Origin: Metallyticus violacea
Taxonomy: Eukaryota; Arthropoda; Insecta; Mantodea; Metallyticidae
DNA: 64,000 nucleotides
Direction: 5' to 3'
NCBI GenBank assembly: GCA_030762175.1
Contig: CM060834.1
Location: 64,213,501-64,277,500, forward strand
Under the pieces are notes generated by a model. That model ran no database searches, was not told where the DNA came from, and saw only the letters and a list, made by a program, of their open reading frames with translations. Below are positions 1 through 10,980 of this stretch, piece after piece; within the stretch, counting starts at the first letter, position 1, and every line of letters begins with the position of its first letter. The translations under genes were made by a program, and so were the position numbers.

Positions 1-10
1 ATACTAGTTT

Positions 11-140
11 GATAGCCTCAGAAAAGCATAGGTATGCGCAAAGAATTTCGAAAAGAAAAAAATTTTTTTTCGAAGTTTGGAAACTTCGTTAGAATCACTT
101 TTTTTCCGTTCTTATTTGAGATAACTGGTTCTCTTTCATT
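11..140 (+). repeat. 130-bp monomer with 10-bp junction deletion (ancestral-looking form)
   Basis: This monomer has the +1 CATAGGTATG variant and AATTTCG, and lacks ATACTAGTTT at its 3' end, so TTTCATT runs straight into the next GATAGCC at 141. The following monomer keeps CATATTATG in full. Later copies of this junction in the core add a 1-base loss (CAGAAAGC) and a 3-bp loss (CATATGCGC). This copy is therefore the best candidate for the earlier state. Confidence 0.8.
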
Positions 141-294
141 GATAGCCTCAGACAAGCATATTATGCGCAAAGAATCTCGAAAAGAAAAAAATTTTTTTTC
201 GAAGTTTGGAAACTTCGTTAGAATCACTTTTTTTCCGTTCTTATTTAAGATAACTTGTTCTCTTTCATTATACTAGTTTGATAGCCTCAGACAA

Positions 295-305
295 GCATAT
301 TATGC
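295..305. other. 11-bp odd palindrome GCATATTATGC in each monomer
   Basis: GCATA-T-TATGC is a perfect inverted repeat around one central base, directly followed by the overlapping TGCGCA palindrome. Most monomers keep it. Two variant classes break it: CATAGGTATG, which lengthens the monomer to 140 bp, and CATATTTAGCGC. A third class, CATATGCGC, is 3 bp shorter (for example the monomer at 22,357). It could be a protein site or a chance feature; the sequence does not decide. Confidence 0.6.
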
Positions 306-323
306 GCAAAGAATCTCGAAAAG

Positions 324-338
324 AAAAAAATTTTTTTT
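324..338. other. A7T8 block (15-bp A/T run), representative copy
   Basis: Seven A then eight T, preceded by CGAAAAG and followed by the dyad. Runs of this kind bend or stiffen DNA and are common in satellites. The A-to-T switch point moves between monomers: A8T7 at 742-756, A9T6 at 2827-2841, A10T5 at 5051-5065, A6T9 at 3383-3397. The total stays at 15 in almost every copy examined. Interrupted versions also total 15: A5TAT8 at 1298-1312, A7T4AT3 at 1159-1173 and A5CAT8 at 19490-19504. Confidence 0.85.
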
Positions 339-356
339 CGAAGTTTGGAAACTTCG
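339..356. other. 18-bp perfect dyad CGAAGTTT-GG-AAACTTCG
   Basis: Eight-base arms are exactly complementary around a two-base GG spacer, immediately 3' of the A/T block. The common CTTCCTTAG variant shortens the arms by one pair. Less common forms (GAAGATTGGAAACCTCG, CCAAGATTGGAAACC, GAAAATTGG, GAAGTTATG, GAAGTTAGG) break pairs with no compensating change in the other arm, so strict maintenance of a hairpin is not supported. Short dyads have been proposed to matter at centromeres that lack CENP-B binding; applying that here is inference. Confidence 0.8.
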
Positions 357-2854
357 TTAGAATCACTTTTTTTCCGTTCTTATTTGAGATAACTGGTTCT
401 CTTTCATTATACTAGTTTGATAGCCTCAGACAAGCATATTATGCGCAAAGAATCTCGAAAAGAAAAAAATTTTTTTTCGAAGTTTGGAAACTTCGTTAGA
501 ATCACTTTTTTTCCGTTCTTATTTGAGATAACTTGTTCTCTTTCATTATACTTGTTTGATAGCCTTAGACAAGCATATTATGCGCAAAGAATCTCGAAAA
601 GAAAAAAATTTTTTTTCGAAGTTTGGAAACTTCGTTAGAATCACTTTTTTTCCGTTCTTATTTAAGATTACTGGTTCTCCTTCATTATACTAGTTTGATA
701 GCCTCAGAAAAGCATAGGTATGCGCAAAGAATCTCGAAAAGAAAAAAAATTTTTTTCGAAGTTTGGAAACTTCGTTAGAATCACTTTTTTTCCGTTCTTA
801 TTTAAGATAACTGGTTCTCTTTCATTATACTAGTTTGATAGCCTTAGACAAGCATATTATGCGCAAAGAATCTCGAAAAGAAAAAAATTTTTTTTCGAAG
901 TTTGGAAACTTCCTTAGAATCACTTTTTTTCCATTCTTATTTAAGATTACTGGTTCTCTTTCATTATACTAGTTTGATAGCCTCAGACAAGCATATTTAG
1001 CGCAAAGAATCTCGAAAAGAAAAAAATTTTTTTTCGAAAATTGGAAACTTCGTTAGAATCACTTTTTTTCCGTTCTTATTTGAGATAACTTGTTCTCTTT
1101 CATTATACTAGTTTGATAGCCTGAGACAAGCATATTATGTGCAAAGAATCTCGAAAAGAAAAAAATTTTATTTCGAAGTTTGGAAACTTCGTTAGAATCA
1201 CTTTTTTTCCGTTCTTATTTGAGATAACTGGTTCTCTTTCATTATACTACTTTGATAGCCTCAGAAAAGCATATTATGCGCAAAGAATCTCGAAAAGAAA
1301 AATATTTTTTTTCGAAGATTGGAAACCTCGTTAGAATCACTTTTTTTCCGTTCTTATTTGAGATAACTGGTTCTCTTTCATTATACTAGTTTGATAGCCT
1401 CAGACAAGCATATTATGCGCAAAGAATCTCGAAAAGAAAAAAATTTTTTTTCTAAGTTTGGAAACTTCCTTAGAATCACTTTTTTTCCATTCTTATTTGA
1501 GATAACTTGTTCTCTTTCATTATACTAGTTTGATAGCCTTAGACAAGCATATTATGCGCAAAGAATCTCGAAAAGAAAAAAAATTTTTTTCAAAGTTTGG
1601 AAACTTCGTTAGGATCACTTTTTTTCCGTTCTTATTTGAGATAACTGGTTCTCTTTCATTATACTAGTTTGATAGCCTCAGACAAGCATATTATGCGCAA
1701 AGAATCTCGAAAAGAAAAAAATTTTTTTTCGAAGTTTGGAAACTTCCTTAGAATCACTTTTTTTCCATTCTTATTTGAGATAACTTGTTCTCTTTCATTA
1801 TACTTGTTTGATAGCCTTAGACAAGCATATTATGCGCAAAGAATCACGAAAAGAAAAAAATTTTTTTTCGAAGTTTGGAAACTTCGTTAGAATCACTTTT
1901 TTTCCGTTCTTATTTAAGATTACTGGTTCTCTTTCATTATACTAGTTTGATAGCCTCAGACAAGCATATTATGCGCAAAGAATCTCGAAAAGAAAAAAAT
2001 TTTTTTTCGAAGTTTGGAAACTTCGTTAGAATCACTTTTTTTCCGTTCTTATTTGAGATAACTTGTTCTCTTTCATTATACTAGTTTGATAGCCTGAGAC
2101 AAGCATATTATGCGCAAAGAATCTCGAAAAGAAAAAAATTTTTTTTCGAAGTTTGGAAACTTCGTTAGAATCACTTTTTTTCCGTTCTTATTTAAGATTA
2201 CTGGTTCTCTTTCATTATACTAGTTTGATAGCCTCAGACAAGCATATTATGCGCAAAGAATCTCGAAAAGAAAAAAAATTTTTTTCGAAGTTTGGAAACT
2301 TCGTTAGAATCACTTTTTTTCCGTTCTTATTTGAGATAACTTGTTCTCTTTCATTATACTAGTTTGATAGCCTCAGACAAGCATATTATGCGCAAAGAAT
2401 CTCGAAAAGAAAAAAATTTTTTTTCGAAGTTATGAAACTTCCTTAGAATCACTTTTTTTCCATTCTTATTTGAGATAACTTGTTCTCTTTCATTATACTT
2501 GTTTGATAGCCTTAGACAAGCATATTATGCGCAAAGAATCTCGAAAAGAAAAAAATTTTTTTTCGAAGTTTGGAAACTTCGTTAGAACCACTTTTTTTCC
2601 GTTCTTATTTAAGATTACTGGTTCTCTTTCATTATACTAGTTTGATAGCCTCAGACAAGCATATTATGCGCAAACAATCTCGAAAAGAAAAAAATTCTTT
2701 TTCGAAGTTTGGAAACTTCGTTAGAATCACTTTTTTTCCGTTATTATTTGAGATAACTTGTTCTCTTTCATTATACTAGTTTGATAGCCTTAGACAAGCA
2801 TATTATGCGCAAAGAATCTCGAAAAGAAAAAAAAATTTTTTCGAAGTTTGGAAA

Positions 2855-2871
2855 CTTCGTTGGAATCACTT
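2855..2871 (+). other. Partial CENP-B-box-like motif (CTTCGTTGGAATC...)
   Basis: In a subset of monomers the segment after the dyad reads CTTCGTTGGAATCACTT. Against the mammalian CENP-B box (YTTCGTTGGAARCGGGA) it matches 12 of 17 positions, including the first 11 in a row. It matches 6 of the 9 essential core positions: TTCG, the central A and the C are present, but the GGG is replaced by ACT. The common monomer has TTAG instead of TTGG and scores 11 of 17. About 30 GTTGG copies are spread through the window, for example near 4526, 7859, 23820, 24517, 27856, 28551, 42151, 53797 and 62752. The missing GGG argues against binding by canonical CENP-B. Chance resemblance is possible. Confidence 0.45.
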
Positions 2872-3961
2872 TTTTTCCGTTCTTATTTAAGATTACTGGT
2901 TCTCTTTCATTATACTAGTTTGATAGCCTCAGACAAGCATATTATGCGCAAAGAATGTCGAAAAGAAAAAAATTTTATTTCGAAGTTTGGAAACTTCGTT
3001 AGAATCACTTTTTTTCCGTTCTTATTTGAGATAACTGGTTCTCTTTCATTATACTAGTTTGATAGCCTTAGACAAGCATATTATGCGCAAAGAATCTCGA
3101 AAAGAAAAAAAATTTTTTTCGAAGTTTGGAAACTTCGTTAGAATCACTTTTTTTCCGTTCTTATTTAAGATTACTGGTTCTCTTTCATTAGACTAGTTTG
3201 ATAGCCTCAGACAAGCATATTATGCGCAAAGAATGTCGAAAAGAAAAAAATTTTATTTCGAAGTTTGGAAACTTCGTTAGATTCACTTTTTTTCCGTTCT
3301 TATTTGAGATAACTGGTTCTCTTTCATTATACTAGTTTGATAGCCTCAGAGAAGCATATTATGCGCAAAGAATCTCTAAAAGAAAAAATTTTTTTTTCGA
3401 AGTTTGGAAACTTCGTTAGAAGCACTTTTTTTCCCTTCTTATTTGAGATAACTGGTTCTCCTTCATTATACTAGTTTGATAGCCTCAGAAAAGCATAGGT
3501 ATGCGCAAAGAATCTCGAAAAGAAAAAAATTTTTTTCGAAGTTTGGAAACTTCGTTAGAATCACTTTTTTTCCGTTCTTATTTGAGATAACTGGTTCTCT
3601 TTCATTATACTAGTTTGATAGCCTCAGACAAGCATATTATGCGCAAAGAATCTCGAAAACAAAAAAATTTTTTTTCGAAGTTTGGAAACTTCCTTAGAAT
3701 CACTTTTTTTCCATTCTTATTTAAGATTACTGGTTCTCTTTCATTATACTAGTTTGATAGCCTCAGACAAGCATATTATGCGCAAAGAATCTCGAAAAGA
3801 AAAAAATTTTTTTTCGAAGTTTGGAAACTTCCTTAGAATCACTTTTTTTCCGTTCTTATTTGAGATAACTGGTTCTCTTTCATTATACTTGTTTGATAGC
3901 CTCAGACAAGCATATTATGCGCAAAGAATGTCGAAAAGAAAAAAATTTTATTTCGAAGTTT

Positions 3962-3979
3962 CGACTCTTCGTTAGAATC
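3962..3979. other. Monomer dyad with clustered substitutions
   Basis: The usual GTTTGGAAACTTCG reads GTTTCGACTCTTCG here: four changes within five bases that destroy the dyad centre while leaving the length unchanged. I noticed this form only once. Clustered changes of this kind could be a single multi-base mutation or a local sequence error. Confidence 0.5.
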
Positions 3980-4299
3980 ACTTTTTTTCCGTTCTTATTT
4001 AAGATAACTAGTTCTCTTTCATTATACTAGTTTGATAGCCTCAGAGAAGCATATTATGCGCAAAGAATCTCTAAAAGAAAAAATTTTTTTTTCGAAGTTT
4101 GGAAACTTCGTTAGAATCACTTTTTTTCCGTTCTTATTTGAGATAACTGGTTCTCTTTCATTATACTAGTTTGATAGCCTCAGACAATCATATTATGCGC
4201 AAAGAATCTCGAAAAGAAAAAAATTTTTTTTCGAAGTTTGGAAACTTCCTTAGAATCACTTTTTTTCCATTCTTATTTAAGATTACTGGTTCTCTTTCA

Positions 4300-7200
4300 T
4301 TATACTAGTTTGATAGCCTCAGACAAGCATATTATGCGCAAAGAATCTCGAAAAGAAAAAAATTTTTTTTCGAAGTTTGGAAACTTCGTTAGAATCACTT
4401 TTTTTCCGTTCTTATTTGAGATAACTTGTTCTCTTTCATTATACTAGTTTGATAGCCTTAGACAAGCATATTATGCGCAAAGAATCTCGAAAAGAAAAAA
4501 ATTTTTTTTCGAAGTTTGGAAACTTCGTTGGAATCACATTTTTTCCCTTCTTATTTAAGATTACTGGTTCTCTTTCATTATACTAGTTTGATAGCCTCAG
4601 ACAAGCATATTATGCGCAAAGAATGTCGAAAAGAAAAAAATTTTATTTCGAAGTTTGGAAACTTCGTTAGAATCACTTTTTTTCCGTTCTTATTTGAGAT
4701 AACTGGTTCTCTTTCATTATACTACTTTGATAGCCTCAGAAAAGCATATTATGCGCAAAGAATCTCGAAAAGAAAAATATTTTTTTTCGAAGATTGGAAA
4801 CCTCGTTAGAATCACTTTTTTTCCGTTCTTATTTGAGATAACTGGTTCTCTTTCATTATACTAGTTTGATAGCCTCAGACAAGCATATTATGCGCAAAGA
4901 ATCTCGAAAAGAAAAAAAATTTTTTTCTAAGTTTGGAAACTTCCTTAGAATCACTTTTTTTCCATTCTTATTTGAGATAACTTGTTCTCTTTCATTATAC
5001 TAGTTTGATAACCTTAGACAAGCATATTATGCGCAAAGAATCTCGAAAAGAAAAAAAAAATTTTTCAAAGTTTGGAAACTTCGTTAGGATCACTTTTTTT
5101 CCGTTCTTATTTGAGATAACTGGTTCTCTTTCATTATACTAGTTTGATAGCCTCAGACAAGCATATTATGCGCAAAGAATCTCGAAAAGAAAAAAATTTT
5201 TTTTCGAAGTTTGGAAACTTCCTTAGAATCACTTTTTTTCCATTCTTATTTGAGATAACTTGTTCTCTTTCATTATACTTGTTTGATAGCCTTAGACAAG
5301 CATATTATGCGCAAAGAATCACGAAAAGAAAAAAATTTTTTTTCGAAGTTTGGAAACTTCGTTAGAATCACTTTTTTTCCGTTCTTATTTAAGATTACTG
5401 GTTCTCTTTCATTATACTAGTTTGATATCCTCAGACAAGCATATTATGCGCAAAGAATCTCGAAAAGAAAAAAATTTTTTTTCGAAGTTTGGAAACTTCG
5501 TTAGAATCACTTTTTTTCCGTTCTTATTTGAGATAACTTGTTCTCTTTCATTATACTAGTTTGATAGCCTTAGACAAGCATATTATGCGTAAAGAATCTC
5601 GAAAAGAAAAAAATTTTTTTTCGAAGTTTGGAAACTTCCTTAGAATCACTTTTTTTCCATTCTTATTTGAGATAACTTGTTCTCTTTCATTATACTTGTT
5701 GATAGCCTTAGACAAGCATATTATGCGCAAAGAATCTCGAAAAGAAAAAAATTTTTTTTCGAAGTTTGGAAACTTCCTTAGAATCACTTTTTTTCCATTC
5801 TTATTTGAGATAACTTGTTCTCTTTCATTATACTAGTTTGATAGCCTCAGACAATCATATTATGCGCAAAGAATCTCGAAAAGAAAAAAATTTTTTTTCG
5901 AAGTTTGGAAACTTCGTTAGAATCACTTTTTTTCCGTTCTTATTTAAGATAACTTGTTCTCTTTCATTATACTAGTTTGATAGCCTTAGACAAGCATATT
6001 ATGCGCAAAGAATCTCGAAAAGAAAAAAATTTTTTTTCGAAGTTTGGAAACTTCCTTAGAATCACTTTTTTTCCATTCTTATTTGAGATAACTTGTTCTC
6101 TTTCATTATACTAGTTTGATAGCCTTAGACAATCATATTATGCGCAAAGAATCTCGAAAAGAAAAAAATTTTTTTTCGAAGTTTGGAAACTTCGTTAGAA
6201 TCACTTTTTTTCCGTTCTTATTTAAGATAACGTGTTCTCTTTCATTATACTAGTTTGATAGCCTTAGACAAGCATATTAGCGCAAAGAATCTCGAGAAGA
6301 AAAAAATTTTTTTTCGAAGTTTGGAAACTTCGTTAGAATCACTTTTTTTCCGTTCTTATTTGAGATAACTTTTTCTCTTTCATTATACTATTTTGATAGC
6401 CTTAGACAAGCATATTATGCGCAAAGAATCTCGAAAAGAAAAAAATTTTTTTTCGAAGTTTGGAAACTTCGTTGGAATCACATTTTTTCCGTTCTTATTT
6501 AAGATTAATGGTTCTCTTTCATTATACTAGTTTGATAGCCTCAGACAAGCATATTATGCGCAAAGAATGTCGAAAAGAAAAAAATTTTATTTCGAAGTTT
6601 GGAAACTTCGTTAGAATCACTTTTTTTCCGTTCTTATTTGAGATAACTGGTTCTCTTTCATTATACTACTTTGATAGCCTCAGAAAAGCATATTATGCGC
6701 AAAGAATCTCGAAAAGAAAAATATTTTTTTTCGAAGTTTGGAAACTTCGTTAGAATCACTTTTTTTCCGTTCTTATTTAAGATTACTGGTTCTCTTTCAT
6801 TATACTAGTTTGATAGCCTCAGACAAGCATATTTAGCGCAAAGAATCTCGAAAAGAAAAAAATTTTTTTTCGAAAATTGGAAACTTCGTTAGAATCACTT
6901 TTTTTCCGTTCTTATTTGAGATAACTTGTTCTCTTTCATTATACTAGTTTGATAGCCTGAGACAAGCATATTATGCGCAAAGAATCTCGAAAAGAAAAAA
7001 ATTTTTTTTCGAAGTTTGGAAACTTCGTTAGAATCACTTTTTTTCCGTTCTTATTTGAGATAACTTGTTCTCTTTCATTATACTAGTTTGATAGCCTTAG
7101 ACAAGCATATTATGCGCAAAGAATCTCGAAAAGAAAAAAAATTTTTTTCGAAGTTTGGAAACTTCGTTGGAATCACTTTTTTTCCGTTCTTATTTAAGAT

Positions 7201-7640
7201 TACTGGTTCTCTTTCATTATACTAGTTTCATAGCCTCAGACAAGCATATTATGCGCAAAGAATGTCGAAAAGAAAAAAATTTTATTTCGAAGTTTGGAAA
7301 CTTCGTTAGAATCACTTTTTTTCCGTTCTTATTTGAGATAACTGGTTCTCTTTCATTATACTAGTTTGATAGCCTCAGAGAAGCATATTATGCGCAAAGA
7401 ATCTCTAAAAGAAAAAAATTTTTTTTCGAAGTTTGGAAACTTCCTTAGAATCACTTTTTTTCCGTTCTTATTTGAGATAACTGGTTCTCCTTCATTATAC
7501 TTGTTTGATAGCCTCAGAAAAGCATAGGTATGCGCAAAGAATCTCGAAAAGAAAAAAATTTTTTTTCGAAATTTGGAAACTTCGTTAGAATCACTTTTTT
7601 TCCGTTCTTATTTGAGATAACTGGTTCTCTTTCATTATAC
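4300..7640 (+). repeat. HOR unit, first copy of a 24-monomer tandem pair
   Basis: Variant order and private changes recur 3,335 bp downstream (3,336 bp after a 1-base deletion at about 5,699, CTTGTTGATAG). Shared private markers include TTCCCTTC after GTTGG at about 4,550 (repeated near 7,885), GATATCCTCAGAC at about 5,425 (8,760) and TGCGTAAAG at about 5,586 (8,921). An A10T5 block at 5,051-5,065 occurs only in this copy; the equivalent position in the next copy is A8T7. Confidence 0.88.
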
Positions 7641-10600
7641 TAGTTTGATAGCCTCAGACAAGCATATTATGCGCAAAGAATCTCGAAAAGAAAAAAATTT
7701 TTTTTCGAAGTTTGGAAACTTCGTTAGAATCACTTTTTTTCCGTTCTTATTTGAGATAGCTTGTTCTCTTTCATTATACTAGTTTGATAGCCTTAGACAA
7801 GCATATTATGCGCAAAGAATCTCGAAAAGAAAAAAATTTTTTTTCGAAGTTTGGAAACTTCGTTGGAATCACATTTTTTCCCTTCTTATTTAAGATTACT
7901 GGTTCTCTTTCATTATACTAGTTTGATAGCCTCAGACAAGCATATTATGCGCAAAGAATGTCGAAAAGAAAAAAATTTTATTTCGAAGTTTGGAAACTTC
8001 GTTAGAATCACTTTTTTTCCGTTCTTATTTGAGATAACTGGTTCTCTTTCATTATACTACTTTGATAGCCTCAGAAAAGCATATTATGCGCAAAGAATCT
8101 CGAAAAGAAAAATATTTTTTTTCGAAGATTGGAAACCTCGTTAGAATCACTTTTTTTCCGTTCTTATTTGAGATAACTGGTTCTCTTTCATTATACTAGT
8201 TTGATAGCCTCAGACAAGCATATTATGCGCAAAGAATCTCGAAAAGAAAAAAAATTTTTTTCTAAGTTTGGAAACTTCCTTAGAATCACTTTTTTTTCAT
8301 TCTTATTTGAGATAACTTGTTCTCTTTCATTATACTAGTTTGATAGCCTTAGACAAGCATATTATGCGCAAAGAATCTCGAAAAGAAAAAAAATTTTTTT
8401 CAAAGTTTGGAAACTTCGTTAGGATCACTTTTTTTCCGTTCTTATTTGAGATAACTGGTTCTCTTTCATTATACTAGTTTGATAGCCACAGACAAGCATA
8501 TTATGCGCAAAGAATCTCGAAAAGAAAAAAATTTTTTTTCGAAGTTTGGAAACTTCCTTAGAATCACTTTTTTTCCATTCTTATTTGAGATAACTTGTTC
8601 TCTTTCATTATACTTGTTTGATAGCCTTAGACAAGCATATTATGCGCAAAGAATCACGAAAAGAAAAAAATTTTTTTTCGAAGTTTGGAAACTTCGTTAG
8701 AATCACTTTTTTTCCGTTCTTATTTAAGATTACTGGTTCTCTTTCATTATACTAGTTTGATATCCTCAGACAAGCATATTATGCGCAAAGAATCTCGAAA
8801 AGAAAAAAATTTTTTTTCGAAGTTTGGAAACTTCGTTAGAATCACTTTTTTTCCGTTCTTATTTGAGATAACTTGTTCTCTTTCATTATACTAGTTTGAT
8901 AGCCTTAGACAAGCATATTATGCGTAAAGAATCTCGAAAAGAAAAAAATTTTTTTTCGAAGTTTGGAAACTTCCTTAGAATCACTTTTTTTCCATTCTTA
9001 TTTGAGATAACTTGTTCTCTTTCATTATACTTGTTTGATAGCCTTAGACAAGCATATTATGCGCAAAGAATCTCGAAAAGAAAAAAATTTTTTTTCGAAG
9101 TTTGGAAACTTCCTTAGAATCACTTTTTTTCCATTCTTATTTGAGATAACTTGTTCTCTTTCATTATACTAGTTTGATAGCCTCAGACAATCATATTATG
9201 CGCAAAGAATCTCGAAAAGAAAAAAATTTTTTTTCGAAGTTTGGAAACTTCGTTAGAATCACTTTTTTTCCGTTCTTATTTAAGATAACTTGTTCTCTTT
9301 CATTATACTAGTTTGATAGCCTTAGACAAGCATATTATGCGCAAAGAATCTCGAAAAGAAAAAAATTTTTTTTCGAAGTTTGGAAACTTCCTTAGAATCA
9401 CTTTTTTTCCATTCTTATTTGAGATAACTTGTTCTCTTTCATTATACTAGTTTGATAGCCTTAGACAATCATATTATGCGCAAAGAATCTCGAAAAGAAA
9501 AAAATTTTTTTTCGAAGTTTGGAAACTTCGTTAGAATCACTTTTTTTCCGTTCTTATTTAAGATAACTTGTTCTCTTTCATTATACTAGTTTGATAGCCT
9601 TAGACAAGCATATTAGCGCAAAGAATCTCGAGAAGAAAAAAATTTTTTTTCGAAGTTTGGAAACTTCGTTAGAATCACTTTTTTTCCGTTCTTATTTGAG
9701 ATAACTTGTTCTCTTTCATTATACTATTTTGATAGCCTTAGACAAGCATATTATGCGCAAAGAATCTCGAAAAGAAAAAAATTTTTTTTCGAAGTTTGGA
9801 AACTTCGTTGGATTCACATTTTTTCCGTTCTTATTTAAGATTAATGGTTCTCTTTCATTATACTAGTTTGATAGCCTCAGACAAGCATATTATGCGCAAA
9901 GAATGTCGAAAAGAAAAAAATTTTATTTCGAAGTTTGGAAACTTCGTTAGAATCACTTTTTTTCCGTTCTTATTTGAGATAACTGGTTCTCTTTCATTAT
10001 ACTACTTTGATAGCCTCAGAAAAGCATATTATGCGCAAAGAATTTCGAAAAGAAAAATATTTTTTTTCGAAGTTTGGAAACTTCGTTAGAATCACTTTTT
10101 TTCCGTTCTTATTTAAGATTACTGGTTCTCTTTCATTATACTAGTTTGATAGCCTCAGACAAGCATATTTAGCGCAAAGAATCTCGAAAAGAAAAAAATT
10201 TTTTTTCGAAAATTGGAAACTTCGTTAGAATCACTTTTTTTCCGTTCTTATTTGAGATAACTTGTTCTCTTTCATTATACTAGTTTGATAGCCTGAGACA
10301 AGCATATTATGCGCAAAGAATCTCGAAAAGAAAAAAATTTTTTTTCGAAGTTTGGAAACTTCGTTAGAATCACTTTTTTTCCGTTCTTATTTGAGATAAC
10401 TTGTTCTCTTTCATTATACTAGTTTGATAGCCTTAGACAAGCATATTATGCGCAAAGAATCTCGAAAAGAAAAAAAATTTTTTTCGAAGTTTAGAAACTT
10501 CGTTGGAATCACTTTTTTTCCGTTCTTATTTAAGATTACTGGTTCTCTTTCATTATACTAGTTTGATAGCCTCAGACAAGCATATTATGCGCAAAGAATG

Positions 10601-10980
10601 TCGAAAAGAAAAAAATTTTATTTCGAAGTTTGGAAACTTCGTTAGAATCACTTTTTTTCCGTTCTTATTTGAGATAACTGGTTCTCTTTCATTATACTAG
10701 TTTGATAGCCTCAGAGAAGCATATTATGCGCAAAGAATCTCTAAAAGAAAAAATTTTTTTTTCGAAGTTTGGAAACTTCGTTAGAATCACTTTTTTTCCG
10801 TTCTTATTTGAGATAACTGGTTCTCCTTCATTATACTAGTTTGATAGCCTCAGAAAAGCATAGGTATGCGCAAAGAATCTCGAAAAGAAAAAAATTTTTT
10901 TTCGAAATTTGGAAACTTCGTTAGCATCACTTTTTTTCCGTTCTTATTTGAGATAACTGGTTCTCTTTCATTATACTAGT
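7640..10980 (+). repeat. HOR unit, second copy of the 24-monomer tandem pair
   Basis: It continues directly from the first copy at an offset of 3,335/3,336 bp, equal to 24 monomers. Both copies end with the same run: GAGAAG plus AATCTCT monomer, TTCTCCTTCATT, GGTATG monomer with CGAAATTTGG. They diverge at about 10,980, where this copy goes on to a monomer with TTTTTATCC. Small differences (GATTCACA at about 9,811, TTTAGAAACTTCG at about 10,490) show the copies are not assembly duplicates of each other. Confidence 0.88.

Larger units (their letters stand above)
280..418 (+). repeat. Reference monomer, 139 bp, near consensus
   Basis: I chose this copy as a reference because it carries the common form of each segment. 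In order it has: gatagcctcagac; the odd palindrome; GCGCAAAGAATCTCG; the A7T8 block; the 18-bp dyad; TTAGAATCAC; a T7 tract; CCGTTC; TTATTTGAGATAACTGG; TTCTCTTTCATT; and ATACTAGTTT. Sites that vary repeatedly elsewhere are: CCTCAGA, CCTTAGA, CCTGAGA or CCTATGA; GACAAG, GAAAAG or GAGAAG; CATATTATG, CATAGGTATG (+1 bp) or CATATTTAG; AATCTCG, AATGTCG, AATTTCG, AATCTCT or AATCACG; CTTCGTTAG, CTTCCTTAG or CTTCGTTGG; CCGTTC or CCATTC; and CTAGTTTG, CTTGTTTG, CTACTTTG or CAAGTTTG. Confidence 0.97.
1..4300 (+). repeat. Left flank: heterogeneous monomers
   Basis: About 31 monomers whose variant order matches the core only in pieces. Bases 1-960 follow the same order of marker monomers as about 22,218-23,180 (GGTATG plus AATTTCG monomer, 10-bp deletion junction, second GGTATG monomer), but with more differences. 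Bases about 1,160-2,090 match about 4,640-5,560 at an offset of 3,475 bp, which is exactly 25 monomers. Bases about 2,370-3,600 share rare variants in the same order with 60.4-62.0 kb. This mosaic, with few long identical stretches, suggests older sequence than the core. Confidence 0.8.

Noticed and set aside
261..285. TATA-like CATTATACTAG as a promoter in each monomer
   Set aside because: It is an AT-rich match expected by chance and present in most monomers, with no gene downstream. Satellite transcription is possible but nothing here shows it.
339..381. Dyad followed by a T tract as a Rho-independent terminator
   Set aside because: The T7 tract starts 10 bases after the stem, not directly after it. 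The stem is AT-rich, and the element repeats in hundreds of monomers with no transcription unit beside it.
5551..5787. Reverse-strand open frames of about 63-78 codons
   Set aside because: They are the same repeat read in reverse and appear mostly where a junction deletion or one-base indel shifts the frame. There is no sign of a gene.
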